22,595 nucleotides of DNA, from the NCBI GenBank assembly GCA_036010905.1, contig DASCMH010000040.1, positions 1-22,595 of the forward strand. Direction: 5' to 3'. The translations under genes were made by a program, and so were the position numbers. Positions within the stretch are counted from its first letter, which is position 1; each line of letters begins with the position of its first letter. Below the pieces are notes generated by a model, which saw only the letters and a list, made by a program, of their open reading frames with translations, ran no database searches and had not been told where the DNA came from. Origin of the DNA: SMWD01 sp002729875 (lineage in GTDB: Bacteria > Pseudomonadota > Gammaproteobacteria > Steroidobacterales > GCA-2729495). Of the stretch, positions 1-8,082 are shown in pieces.

Positions 1-684
1 CTGCCAGTTGTCGCTAAGCCATTTCACACTCACGCCCGGTAACTCTTTGTCGTCTTCCCATTCCATGACCTCGGTGGTTGCCGAGTGCTGGAAATTGGCG
101 CGGGTCCATTGCTTGACGTCTTGCCAGGAATCGCTGTACCTGCGTGACTCGGGATTTAAGGAAATCGTTTCGCCACCTTCGGCGAATGCCAGGTGCACCG
201 AGTTGGGTGGAATCTTTTGTCGCGCCATGACATCGGCCCGTTGGCCATGAATACTGTATGCGGGTCTGTCCATCCATGTGCCTGCACGCATGTGCTCAAG
301 GGTCCCCATCTGCTGGGTCGGATTGACGAACTCGTAGATAAGGAAATTCCCCTCGAGCACATAACCCCATTCGTGAAAATCGTGATAATGCGCGTCTTTC
401 AGGTAGGCATCCCAACCCGGCACAAAGTTTATATAAGCCAGCGTCGCCCCTTCCAAATTGGAATACAGCAGTTTCCCGGTGCTCCTGCCGAGTTTCCCCA
501 TGCGATACCGGTCATCCCATTCCAGTGTCGCGACGTCTTTAACGTTTAATGTTTTCCAGGTGCTATCCGGCGCCGCTTCCCGGGCAAGCAGAACCTTGCC
601 GGCAAAGAGCAGATAGAGTGAAACAACCGAGCCAAGCACAAGTAAGCGCAAGCGCGAGACTCTATTCTGCCTGGTTTGATCCAT
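1..684 (-). CDS. Membrane-anchored cupin-domain protein (partial, C-terminus outside window)
   Basis: The minus-strand frame is open for all 228 codons from an ATG at 684 to the window edge, so the protein is cut at its C-terminus. An AAGGGAG ribosome site lies about 8 bases upstream of the ATG. Residues about 12-30 are hydrophobic after an Arg-rich start and look like a signal anchor or signal peptide, which puts the rest in the periplasm. The first cupin motif is intact (HYHDFHEWGYVLEG, the HxHx3Ex6G pattern). The second is recognisable as GTWMDRPAYSIH, with the usual Gly after Pro replaced. The His/Glu set predicts a bound divalent metal. Cupins include dioxygenases, isomerases and decarboxylases, and the reaction here cannot be told. 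It is the last visible gene of the operon DUF1838, MBL lipoprotein, MFS, cupin, and starts 29 bases after the MFS stop. Confidence 0.8.
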   Translation of the reverse strand, partial: MDQTRQNRVSRLRLLVLGSVVSLYLLFAGKVLLAREAAPDSTWKTLNVKDVATLEWDDRYRMGKLGRSTGKLLYSNLEGATLAYINFVPGWDAYLKDAHYHDFHEWGYVLEGNFLIYEFVNPTQQMGTLEHMRAGTWMDRPAYSIHGQRADVMARQKIPPNSVHLAFAEGGETISLNPESRRYSDSWQDVKQWTRANFQHSATTEVMEWEDDKELPGVSVKWLSDNWQ

Positions 685-713
685 GTTCTAACTCCCTTCT
701 TAATAACCTGGCT

Positions 714-2108
714 TCAGTTTTGCGGGTTATCCAGGTTTTCTTCAGGTCGCGAAGTAGCTGCACCCAGTTCGGCGCGGGTGCGGAACGGCTTGAGCCCGAG
801 CCACAACGTAATCACTGCCAGGATGCTGGCAATTCCCGCCGTGATCGAAATGGAGTACCTGACTGCTTCTTCGTAGCCAAACACGTAGTCGGTCAACAGT
901 GCCGCAGCGGTCGGTGCAAACCCTATACCGATTAAATTGATTGAAAACAGATACAAGGCGGAAATAACAGCTCGCATTCTGTTCGGAGTAATCTGCTGCA
1001 GCGCCGCCGCCGCACCACCGTAGCCCAGGTTCGCAAAAAACCACAGCGGGCAATACAGGATTAAAACGATAGTTGCGGACGGCATCAATGGTGCGGCAAT
1101 TGCAAACGGTGCCGAGCCTATGCCGGCAATCATTCCGACCCGCAGTGCCGCGTCCCGATGGCCCCTGGTCAAGAGCCGGTCCGCCAGCCAGCCTCCGGCT
1201 ATAATCCCCACGGATCCGCAGCTCAAAATAATGATGCCGAGCAGAGGCCCGGACTGACCCGGGGGCATGTCAAAGCTCCGGAAGAGGAAAGCGGGTGTCC
1301 AGGCAAGCATGACGTTGAACGCGAAGGACAGCAGGGCGAAGCCCAGAAAATGGGCCCCATAGGCACGCCACCCCGTCAATGCAAAGCGGAATACTTCGCT
1401 CAGACCGGCTTCTTCCGTCCCGGATTGGTCGGGCGCAGTGCGAATACCCGCCCGACGGAGGGGTTCTTTGATGGTAAACATGAGCGCCGCAACCAAAGCG
1501 CCCGGAAGTCCGATAATAAAGAATGTCGCTTGCCAGGAGCGCACTGTGCCGACGATTGGCAGCGTCATCTCCGGCACGCTGGTCACTGCCTGGATTACGA
1601 TACCGCCAATGATGAATGCCAGACCCGCTCCAACCAGCACGCCGGTGGAATAAACCCCCAACGCCCGGCCAAGTTTTTGTGGGGCGAACAGATCCGCAAT
1701 AATGGAATATGCTGCCGGTGATAATGCTGCCTCACCGACGCCGACGCCGATGCGAGCCAGAAATATTTGCCCGAATCCTCGCGCCAGACCACAGGCAGCG
1801 GTCATGAGACTCCATATGACAATACCGGCGGCGATAATCACCCGGCGACTATGCCGATCGGCCAGGCGCGCGATTGGAATACCCATCAAGGTATAGAAGA
1901 TGGCGAAGGAAAAGCCTTGCAACAAGCTTACCTGAGTATCGCTGAGCAGCAGGTCCTCCTTGATTGGCTGGATCATCAAACTCAGTATGTAGCGGTCAGC
2001 AAACGAGAGCGTGTAGGCGACAAACAGGATTGCCACTGCGTACCAGGCAACGCCCGCTGACGGCCAGGGTGTGGGTTGATGTTTTGCGTTGTTTTCGATT
2101 GAGTTCAC
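714..2108 (-). CDS. MFS transporter, spinster-like family
   Basis: 464-residue major facilitator with about twelve hydrophobic segments, the normal MFS length. The first membrane segment holds the FADRY signature (residues 36-40), typical of the spinster-like group. The loop between segments 2 and 3 carries motif A as GIPIARLADRHSRR (77-89). It sits in the inner membrane and probably moves a small organic acid or substrate fragment, with direction and substrate unknown. The start codon is GTG, and no ATG exists before the first membrane helix. Only 17 bases separate it from the stop of the upstream MBL lipoprotein gene, so it is co-transcribed with that gene and the DUF1838 gene. In this context, uptake of a periplasmic breakdown product is the simplest role. 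That role is inference; the family assignment is firm. Confidence 0.92.
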   Translation of the reverse strand: MNSIENNAKHQPTPWPSAGVAWYAVAILFVAYTLSFADRYILSLMIQPIKEDLLLSDTQVSLLQGFSFAIFYTLMGIPIARLADRHSRRVIIAAGIVIWSLMTAACGLARGFGQIFLARIGVGVGEAALSPAAYSIIADLFAPQKLGRALGVYSTGVLVGAGLAFIIGGIVIQAVTSVPEMTLPIVGTVRSWQATFFIIGLPGALVAALMFTIKEPLRRAGIRTAPDQSGTEEAGLSEVFRFALTGWRAYGAHFLGFALLSFAFNVMLAWTPAFLFRSFDMPPGQSGPLLGIIILSCGSVGIIAGGWLADRLLTRGHRDAALRVGMIAGIGSAPFAIAAPLMPSATIVLILYCPLWFFANLGYGGAAAALQQITPNRMRAVISALYLFSINLIGIGFAPTAAALLTDYVFGYEEAVRYSISITAGIASILAVITLWLGLKPFRTRAELGAATSRPEENLDNPQN

Positions 2109-2126
2109 TCGGCCATCCGGCAGTAG

Positions 2127-4064
2127 TTATGGTTCAAGGTATGAGGCCAACACGGAGTATTCCACAGGCTCGCTGTCGTGGGAGCCGACCAGCGTGACAC
2201 CCTGCAGCCCGTTCGCCTGGATGGCTGCTTCAAGCTCCACCGCTGAATGGGCGGCTTCCGTACCCGGATCCCGTGTGACTCCTGCCCTGACAAACCGTGC
2301 TAAAGCAGAGATATAAAGGTCCCCGGCGTAGAGTATTCGCTCCTTCTCCAGGGCAACCATCACCATGTCAGTAATGTGCCCGGTCTTTACCGGATATACC
2401 ACAATCGGTCGCAGCGGATCGTCAATTCGAAACGGCTTGTCAGTTGCGACAGTCGTAATGTTTGCCGGAGCGGGGTTGCGATCCAGTGCGTCGGGCAGGA
2501 TGGTGGATTTCGGGCGCTTGAACTGCGCTTCATAGTAGTTACGCGCGGCCTCATGAACGACAATCGCCGCTCCTTCCGCCATGTAGGGACGAATTCCACC
2601 GGCGTGGTCTGAGTGGCTATGAGTGACGATGGCATGGGTAATCGGCTTACCGGGAAAGCGTTCACCAATCCAGTCGATAATTGCCTCCCCCTTCAAATCA
2701 AAGAACCCGGGTTCGACTATAACGACCCCTTCGCTTTGCTCTACCACCAACACCAGAACAGCGTCTGTGGGTACCGCATCCAGCAAGTACACACCGTCGG
2801 AAAGCTCCTTTGCCACAATTTCAGGTTGCCCGACAGCTCTTGAAGATGCACCTGTGTAAGAAAAACCCTGCAGGGTCTGACTGAGCCGCGCGCCACGCGA
2901 TGCCCGTTCCTCATCGTGTTGATAGGTGACACCCTCAGGCGGCGTAAAGATGTCAGCATCGAACGTAGGATTGACCGCAACTACGGAGCGTTTCACTTTC
3001 ATTGCCGGCGCACCGGCAATGGTCATCCTGATGTCCATTGGAAAGTACACACCATCGAATGATTGCCAGTCCCGATAGGTGATTTCCAATGGCACATCAC
3101 CGTATACAGCATCGTGCTCCATGGTTGCCAGCTTTGTGATGCGCCCATTGGTACGATCAATCCACAAAGTAATGGGATAGACATCGTCTGCAACTGTGAG
3201 TCGTATGTGGTCAGCAACCTGTACATCGTTCTCCAACTGCCGGTTAAGCCACTGGGAATCGACTTCGAAGTCCTCGATGGATTGTTCAAAAAATTCGCTG
3301 CCCTGCCAGCGCTGCAGCCATTGATCATTGGTTACAATGGAACGTCGTCCGGAGACCCTGATCCGTGAGAAGGAAACCGGAAAAACCTCATCGGCTGAAA
3401 ATAGTCGGACCTGCGTGGCTGGCGGTGTTTTTGCCAATGATGCTGGCCGACTGTTACTTGCCATTGCTTGCAGCAGAATGTGCGGGTTCAGAAGCCGCTC
3501 GGTTCGAAGGACTGCTGCCCGGCGATCGGGATTAATCGCCATCTGGACCGGTTCTTTTTGTAGATAAAAATCATCCGAGCCCATGACGAAACCGGAATGT
3601 TTGTCAATGAGTTCGGTAACCTCCCTTGTCATGCGGTAGTGGTTGGTATGCGTAAAATCCAAACGCAAACGTTCACCCGAAATATCGTAGCCAACCGAAA
3701 CATCCGAGGTGCTGACCCGAAATAAACCCTTGCCGGGCTCCGGACCCTGCCCCATCATGTAGCGCTCTCTCGTTGCCTCAATCGAAAAAGCCTTCAGATC
3801 CAGCAGTGCCTGCCGACCGCCGATTCCCTTGAAGGCCTTTTCCAGCGCCTTTTCAGCTGTAATCGCTTCTGGCGGAGGACTGGTGTCCGGGGATGGTTGT
3901 TCTGTGCCCGAGCAAGCGGTCAGAACTATAGTCAAAACTATTGCCAGCGACCGTAATCCTGCCATCCTGACAAGCCTGTAATTTCTGACCGGAATAGCCG
4001 AGCGCATCTGCGTCTTGCTCAGAGTTCGAGATGAAAGCAGGGATGACATCAATTGCTTATTCAT
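2127..4064 (-). CDS. MBL-fold metallohydrolase lipoprotein with large N-terminal domain
   Basis: From the chosen start the protein is 645 residues. A lipobox (LTAC, Cys about 51) marks it as a lipoprotein facing the periplasm or outer membrane. Residues about 70-420 form an N-terminal region with no motif I recognise; it looks beta-rich. Residues about 430-645 are a metallo-beta-lactamase fold with HSHSDH at 482-487, a His in TGHITDM, AGD near 580 and a final GSHD. This is a complete set of ligands for two metals, so a hydrolase is predicted, substrate unknown. The start at 4064 overlaps the DUF1838 stop as ATGA. ATGs at 4007 and 3965 would give more typical signal lengths, and 3965 best matches the paralogue at 20971, so the start is uncertain. 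The paralogue shares the same architecture throughout. Confidence 0.87.
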   Translation of the reverse strand: MNKQLMSSLLSSRTLSKTQMRSAIPVRNYRLVRMAGLRSLAIVLTIVLTACSGTEQPSPDTSPPPEAITAEKALEKAFKGIGGRQALLDLKAFSIEATRERYMMGQGPEPGKGLFRVSTSDVSVGYDISGERLRLDFTHTNHYRMTREVTELIDKHSGFVMGSDDFYLQKEPVQMAINPDRRAAVLRTERLLNPHILLQAMASNSRPASLAKTPPATQVRLFSADEVFPVSFSRIRVSGRRSIVTNDQWLQRWQGSEFFEQSIEDFEVDSQWLNRQLENDVQVADHIRLTVADDVYPITLWIDRTNGRITKLATMEHDAVYGDVPLEITYRDWQSFDGVYFPMDIRMTIAGAPAMKVKRSVVAVNPTFDADIFTPPEGVTYQHDEERASRGARLSQTLQGFSYTGASSRAVGQPEIVAKELSDGVYLLDAVPTDAVLVLVVEQSEGVVIVEPGFFDLKGEAIIDWIGERFPGKPITHAIVTHSHSDHAGGIRPYMAEGAAIVVHEAARNYYEAQFKRPKSTILPDALDRNPAPANITTVATDKPFRIDDPLRPIVVYPVKTGHITDMVMVALEKERILYAGDLYISALARFVRAGVTRDPGTEAAHSAVELEAAIQANGLQGVTLVGSHDSEPVEYSVLASYLEP

Positions 4065-4930
4065 TGCTTTACAGGTTTTCGTTGTGTTTTGTATTCCAGG
4101 TAGGTGTCGGTTCGCATTGCCCATGGCGTATCGGATTCTATGTACCCTGGCATATCATCTTCCAGATAGCGCATTGTCACCGCGGGGATTTCGTCAAGAT
4201 CAAAAATTTTCTTTCCCTGACCGCACCATAATGTGCTGCCGGGCTGCTGGCCCATCAGTAACCAGGGCATCCACTCTGCAATTTGAGTGCTGGTCAAATG
4301 ACAGGGTGCACTGACGATGTCCGGGTTCTCGAGATCGGAAATCCGCCCCTGAAAACCTTCTACATATCGGATACGGATTGTCTTGCCGCTCGATGCCATG
4401 GGCCACTCTGCCGGATCAAGCTTGTTAATGAACTTGGCCCCCAGGTGCTGTTCGGTCCATATTTCGTCGCCGCACCGGGTCCAATCGAGAATCGCCGGCG
4501 TTTTCGAGTTGTCAAAGGGCCCACCGCGATAATGCAACGGCCGGACGATCTTTCCGGTCAACGGGTTCTCGAACTCATCAATTGGTTCTCCCGTCTCCAA
4601 GTCCGAGAAGTAGCCGTTGTCATATATCCGGTAGAGGTAGTTATCTTCTCCCAACTTCAGCCACACGCCTTTTATGAGTCCTGCATATCCGATCAACGGC
4701 ACGGAATCGTCGGGCGTTACACCGAAGATCTGACCACTGTACCAGTAGTGCACATTGCCTCCGCCGAGCGTACCGAGCAATTTGACGTTCGCCTTCAGGT
4801 TATCGACGGGATCGGAGAAATCGATGGGATTGGTTGCCCGTGCCTGGTTACCGGGTACTTGAACGGCGCTGACCCCGGCTAAGACACCCATGCCGCCAAG
4901 TAGGCGACGCCGATTCAGGTTTCTACTCAT
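4061..4930 (-). CDS. Tat-exported DUF1838 family protein (copy 1)
   Basis: 289 residues from an ATG at 4930, chosen because GGAGAGG lies 9 bases upstream and the protein then begins with a twin-arginine signal (NRRRLLGG at residues 6-13, cleavage likely after QARA). An upstream ATG at 4999 would bury this signal. The mature part matches the DUF1838 family as I know it: VHYWYSGQIFGVTPD, GGPFDN, LDWTRCGDE, GFQGRISDLENPDIVSAP, MGQQPG and a Trp/Tyr-rich C-terminal end. The family has no established function that I know of. Tat export suggests folding, possibly with a cofactor, before transport to the periplasm. It is the first gene of its operon and overlaps the MBL lipoprotein gene by 4 bases. 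Copy 2 lies at 7086-7961. Confidence 0.87.
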   Translation of the reverse strand: MSRNLNRRRLLGGMGVLAGVSAVQVPGNQARATNPIDFSDPVDNLKANVKLLGTLGGGNVHYWYSGQIFGVTPDDSVPLIGYAGLIKGVWLKLGEDNYLYRIYDNGYFSDLETGEPIDEFENPLTGKIVRPLHYRGGPFDNSKTPAILDWTRCGDEIWTEQHLGAKFINKLDPAEWPMASSGKTIRIRYVEGFQGRISDLENPDIVSAPCHLTSTQIAEWMPWLLMGQQPGSTLWCGQGKKIFDLDEIPAVTMRYLEDDMPGYIESDTPWAMRTDTYLEYKTQRKPVKQ

Positions 4931-5024
4931 GATCTCATGCCTCTCCGGTTGATTAGCCATCGCATCGGTGCGGGTTACTGGTGTGCACCTGAATGACAAA
5001 AGAAAATGTGTTTACACCGCTCAG

Positions 5025-5057
5025 ATCAACACCTTAAATCAACACCTTAAATCTACA
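5025..5057. repeat. 13-bp tandem repeat, two perfect copies plus a partial third
   Basis: ATCAACACCTTAA occurs at 5025-5037 and again directly at 5038-5050, followed by the degenerate start of a third copy, ATCTACAC, at 5051-5058. The array lies about 100 bases upstream of the DUF1838 start codon, within range of that operon's promoter. It could be a set of regulator half-sites or simple replication slippage. Confidence 0.7.
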
Positions 5058-5070
5058 CAGAAGTTTAAGG
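5045..5070. repeat. Inverted repeat CCTTAAA-N12-TTTAAGG
   Basis: The 7-base arms at 5045-5051 and 5064-5070 are perfect and separated by 12 bases. The left arm is part of the second tandem-repeat copy, so CCTTAA-type half-sites occur three times in 40 bases, two direct and one inverted. That arrangement is common in operators for dimeric regulators. AT-rich composition makes short palindromes likely by chance, so binding is inference. Confidence 0.45.
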
Positions 5071-5194
5071 ACTGCGTGTGATATGAGAATGGAACTTGCA
5101 CGTTGTCTTGCGCCTGTACGCTGTTGTCTTCTGATTCAAATGACTGTAGAAAGGATGATGTCGGGAGTCAAGTATTTCCGAATATCAACCATAA

Positions 5195-5223
5195 TTGTTC
5201 ATATATAAGAATTTTGTTAGACT
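5195..5223 (+). promoter_or_regulatory. Candidate sigma-70 promoter of the IclR gene
   Basis: TTGTTC at 5195-5200 and TAGACT at 5218-5223 are separated by 17 bases, each matching four of six consensus bases. Transcription would start near 5230, leaving a short leader before the ATG at 5265. The AT-rich near-palindrome at 5198-5211 overlaps the -35 box, as expected of autorepression. Both boxes are weak, so this is a candidate only. Confidence 0.35.
5198..5211. promoter_or_regulatory. Candidate operator, near-palindrome TTCATATATAAGAA
   Basis: The 14-base element is symmetric at 12 of 14 positions and differs from the perfect palindrome at 18127-18140 by a single base. It lies 53 bases upstream of the IclR start codon. 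IclR proteins usually bind AT-rich palindromes near their own promoter, so this is the best candidate autoregulatory site. No binding evidence exists. Confidence 0.45.
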
Positions 5224-5264
5224 TTTAAAGATATTGAGAAGAGTGATGGTCAAGGCTTCACGCG

Positions 5265-6002
5265 ATGGATAGCAAAGTCGTAAAATCAGTGGGACGCGTG
5301 TTGCGCGTACTGGAGCTTTTCGAGAAGCACCAGACGCCGCTTAGCGCAACCCAGATCTGCAATAGTCTGGATTTGCCTAAATCCAGCGCCAATGCGTTGC
5401 TGAAAAGCCTGGTCCAGCTTGGCTACCTGTCTATCGATGGGCCGACCAAGAACTATTTTCCGACACTCTCGCTCACAAAGTTGGGGGACTGGTTGCCTGG
5501 TGCGATGTTCGGTAGCGGGGAGATCCTGAACGTTCTCGAGGAACTGCACCGCCAGACGCAGGAAACCGTGACACTCTCGATGCCGAACGGACTGAATATG
5601 CAGTTCATTACGGTGATTCGCGGAACCTTTCCGATCTCGCTGCATATTCATGAAGGGTTTCTGGCGCCATTGTTTGGCACCGGCGTTGGTATTGCCCAGC
5701 TCTCCACACGCACGGACAAGGAAATAGCCGAGTTGGCAAAGCTGGCCAACCGCGGTGTCGGAGCTAAGACGTCGGTCGACCTTGTCAAGATCATGACCTA
5801 TGTTAACGAAGCGCGCGCTAACGGATTTGCAGAGGCCTACAACCGGACATCGCCGGAAACCGGTGCCGTCGCAATGCCGTTGCCCGCCGGCATCTACAAT
5901 CGCAGTCTGGTTATAGCGGTGGGCGGACCGTGGGAGCGGATCAAGAAGCGGGAAGCGCAGATCGTGCGCATTATGCGGCGCACCCTGCGCGGTTTTAAAT
6001 GA
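5265..6002 (+). CDS. IclR family transcriptional regulator
   Basis: 245 residues, the normal IclR length. Residues 6-60 form the winged helix-turn-helix (KSVGRVLRVLELF start; recognition helix near LPKSSANALLKSL), and about 75-240 the effector-binding domain. The C-terminal region includes ETGAVAMPLPAGIYNRSLVIAVGGP, a shape typical of IclR effector domains. IclR regulators commonly control catabolism of aromatic or other organic compounds and sense a pathway metabolite. The gene is divergent from the DUF1838 operon and overlaps the next MBL gene by ATGA, so the two are translated together. An upstream ATG at 5245 is out of frame. The start lacks a strong ribosome site. Its likely targets are the divergent promoter and, from the shared palindrome, the receptor gene at 18348. 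Confidence 0.93.
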   Translation: MDSKVVKSVGRVLRVLELFEKHQTPLSATQICNSLDLPKSSANALLKSLVQLGYLSIDGPTKNYFPTLSLTKLGDWLPGAMFGSGEILNVLEELHRQTQETVTLSMPNGLNMQFITVIRGTFPISLHIHEGFLAPLFGTGVGIAQLSTRTDKEIAELAKLANRGVGAKTSVDLVKIMTYVNEARANGFAEAYNRTSPETGAVAMPLPAGIYNRSLVIAVGGPWERIKKREAQIVRIMRRTLRGFK

Positions 6003-7054
6003 TGTCTGCTGAACCCGGTGAACTTTCTTATCCCTTTGCTGAAAAGCCGCTTCCGGGAAAGATCGTATTTGTTGCGCCCGGTGTGGCCTGGCTGCGCATG
6101 CCACTACCGATTGCGCTGAATCATATCAATCTGTGGCTACTCGAAGACGAGCAAGGATGGACTATCGTCGATACCGGAGTCTCCAATGACGAGACCCGCA
6201 ATCTGTGGGAACAGATTTTTTCGTGCCATTTGAATGGCAAGCCGGTTAACCGCTTGATTGTCACGCATATGCATGCGGATCACGTTGGTCTAGCGGGCTG
6301 GCTCGCCGAACGCTGGAAGGTGGAATTGTGTATGTCCGGCCTTGAGTACTTCACCTGCCGGGTTCTGGTTGCGGATACCGGAAAAGAGGCGCTGGAGGAA
6401 GGCCTGCGTTTTTATTACGAGGCCGGTTTCGATGAAGAATCGCTGGATGTCTACCGGAGCCGGTTCGGTATGTTTGGCTCGTTCATCGGTAAGCTTCCGC
6501 AGAAATACCGCCGACTGGCCGACGGCGACAGTTTGCGGATGGCGGGGCAGGATTGGAAAGTCATAGTCGGGCGCGGCCATTCCCCGGAACATGTGTGTCT
6601 GTTCTGTCCGGCGCTCAATCTGTTCATCGCCGGAGATCAGATTCTGCCCAGGATCTCCCCCAACGTCAGCGTTCGGCCGACGGAACCGGCCGCCAACCCG
6701 CTGCAGGAATGGCTCGATAGCTGCGAAGCGTTGCCACGGGCTCTACCGAAGAATGTCCTGGTACTACCATCCCACGGCTATCCGTTTCACGGTGCCCACC
6801 AGCGGTGGCAACAACTGATCGTTGATCACGAAAGTGCCCTGACGCGACTTTACGATCTGTGCCGCGAGCCACAACGTGCTGTCGATACGTTCCCCGCTTT
6901 ATTTAACAGTGCCGTAGATAGTCACAGCTTGATTATCGCGACCGGTGAGGGTTTGGCCCACCTGAATTATTTACTCGAAAAAGGACGACTTCGCATGACT
7001 CGCGACAAGGACGGCGTCAAGCATTATGAAGGTGTCAAATCAGATCGCCACTAA
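5999..7054 (+). CDS. MBL-fold metallohydrolase (cytoplasmic, glyoxalase II-like)
   Basis: 351 residues without a signal peptide. The metallo-beta-lactamase metal site is complete: HMHADH at 90-95, His in GRGHSPEH at 194, AGDQ at 211-214 and His in LPSHG at 259. Residues about 275-345 form a helical C-terminal tail that resembles the winged-helix extension seen in related MBL hydrolases. Relatives cleave thioesters, lactones or other esters, so a CoA-thioester or lactone is possible but not shown. The start overlaps the IclR stop as ATGA, and a second ATG follows immediately at 6002. The pairing with the regulator suggests a core pathway step. It is unlike the two lipoprotein MBLs of this locus, which have a large extra N-terminal domain. 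It ends 31 bases from the convergent DUF1838 copy 2. Confidence 0.9.
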   Translation: MMSAEPGELSYPFAEKPLPGKIVFVAPGVAWLRMPLPIALNHINLWLLEDEQGWTIVDTGVSNDETRNLWEQIFSCHLNGKPVNRLIVTHMHADHVGLAGWLAERWKVELCMSGLEYFTCRVLVADTGKEALEEGLRFYYEAGFDEESLDVYRSRFGMFGSFIGKLPQKYRRLADGDSLRMAGQDWKVIVGRGHSPEHVCLFCPALNLFIAGDQILPRISPNVSVRPTEPAANPLQEWLDSCEALPRALPKNVLVLPSHGYPFHGAHQRWQQLIVDHESALTRLYDLCREPQRAVDTFPALFNSAVDSHSLIIATGEGLAHLNYLLEKGRLRMTRDKDGVKHYEGVKSDRH

Positions 7055-7085
7055 TCGTCGTTAGTTTCGCCCTTAGCTGGTCTGC

Positions 7086-7961
7086 CTAATCTTTAATTGG
7101 CTGCCGATCCATCTTATATTGCAGATAACTGTCGGTTCGCGTGGGCCACGGCATCTCGGATTCGATAAAGCCTGGTTGTGCTTCTTCAATATACTTCAAT
7201 ACAGCCGGTGAGACGTCCGTCAGGCTACTGATCTTTTTTCCGTGGCCATGCCAGTAATTCACGCCCGGTTGCTTGCCCATCAGAAAGAACGGGTACCAGG
7301 GGTTCACATGATGGACATTGAGATAAGAGGGCGCACTGACTATATCTGGGTTTTCCAGGTCGGAGACTTTTCCCTGAAATCCGTCTACGTAGAGCAGATT
7401 CAAATTTTCCCCGGTTGATGCCAGCGGCCATTCGTCAGGATCAAGTTTGTTCGCAAATTTGAAATGCCTTGGTTCAGCAACCCAAACATCATCTCCGGAC
7501 CGTGTCCAATCGAGCTTTGTGGGCGTCATAATAATGTCAAACGGCCCCCCTCTGACATCGATCGGACGGTTTATTTTACCGGTAAACGGATTTTCGAATT
7601 CCTCAACCCGCTCGTCGCTGCCCGGTAGAGTGAAGTACGACAAGTCGAAATTTCGGAAATGAAATGAATTGTTCCCCAGGTTGCGCCAAACCATTTTCAG
7701 CAGACCGGTCCACCCCAGCATTGCTTTTGAACCGTCAGGCGTCATCCCGAAAATAGTACCCTGGTACCAGTAATGCACCGCTCCATCTTCGATCGTGCCG
7801 GCCAGTTTGACATACGCGTGCAGGCTGGCCGCGTTGTCTGAGAAATCGATTGTGGTTCTCGGGCCGGGATCGGCATTAGCGGGCGCAGAGGGTAATGCGC
7901 CGGCGGTGCCAAGGGCACCGATTCCACCCAAGAGTGTGCGTCTGTTCAGTTTTCCAGTCAT
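7086..7961 (-). CDS. Tat-exported DUF1838 family protein (copy 2)
   Basis: 291 residues from an ATG at 7961, supported by AGGAGAG 8 bases upstream and by the twin-arginine signal that follows (NRRTLLGG at 6-13, cleavage likely after PANA). An upstream in-frame extension to 8096 would run into the oxidoreductase gene and is rejected. The mature sequence is a clear paralogue of copy 1, sharing VHYWYxGxIFGxTPD, GGPFD, LDWTRxGD, GFQGxxSDLENPDIVSAP and the closing PWxxRTDxYLxYK. The function of DUF1838 is unknown. Two exported copies within 3 kb suggest either two related substrates or a heteromeric complex. It is the last gene of the M24 operon, after a gap of 121 bases, so it may have its own promoter as well. 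Confidence 0.87.
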   Translation of the reverse strand: MTGKLNRRTLLGGIGALGTAGALPSAPANADPGPRTTIDFSDNAASLHAYVKLAGTIEDGAVHYWYQGTIFGMTPDGSKAMLGWTGLLKMVWRNLGNNSFHFRNFDLSYFTLPGSDERVEEFENPFTGKINRPIDVRGGPFDIIMTPTKLDWTRSGDDVWVAEPRHFKFANKLDPDEWPLASTGENLNLLYVDGFQGKVSDLENPDIVSAPSYLNVHHVNPWYPFFLMGKQPGVNYWHGHGKKISSLTDVSPAVLKYIEEAQPGFIESEMPWPTRTDSYLQYKMDRQPIKD

Positions 7962-8082
7962 TACGTTGTCTCTCCTAGTGGTCGTTTCTGTAAATCGGCT
8001 AATTCCGCCTGTCCCTGGGTTGCGATTCGTCCTCATCCCGGTCGTAGGTGCCCTGGCTTGAAATGTCCAATTTTTATGGCTC

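Larger units (their letters stand above)
4931..5264. promoter_or_regulatory. Divergent promoter region between DUF1838 operon and IclR gene
   Basis: This 334-base stretch has no convincing gene and must hold the promoters of both flanking units. It contains a 13-base tandem repeat, an overlapping inverted repeat and, close to the IclR gene, an AT-rich near-palindrome (each listed separately). The 8-mer GTTGTCTT also occurs twice, at 5102 and 5123, spaced 21 bases. The regulator gene next to it suggests IclR acts here. I could not pick a convincing promoter for the minus-strand operon. Confidence 0.6.

Noticed and set aside
4283..4882. Open frame (199 codons) antisense to DUF1838 copy 1
   Set aside because: It is the reverse-frame shadow of a gene whose paralogue at 7086 confirms the sense reading.
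5025..5057. CRISPR-like array
   Set aside because: The repeat units are 13 bases, directly adjacent without spacers, and only two are intact.
5286..6104. Long open frame (272 codons) antisense to the IclR gene
   Set aside because: It is an in-phase shadow of a well-recognised IclR gene, shows no family motif and has no ribosome site.
7055..7085. Terminator between the convergent MBL and DUF1838 genes
   Set aside because: The 31-base gap contains no stem-loop with a T-tract that I can find.
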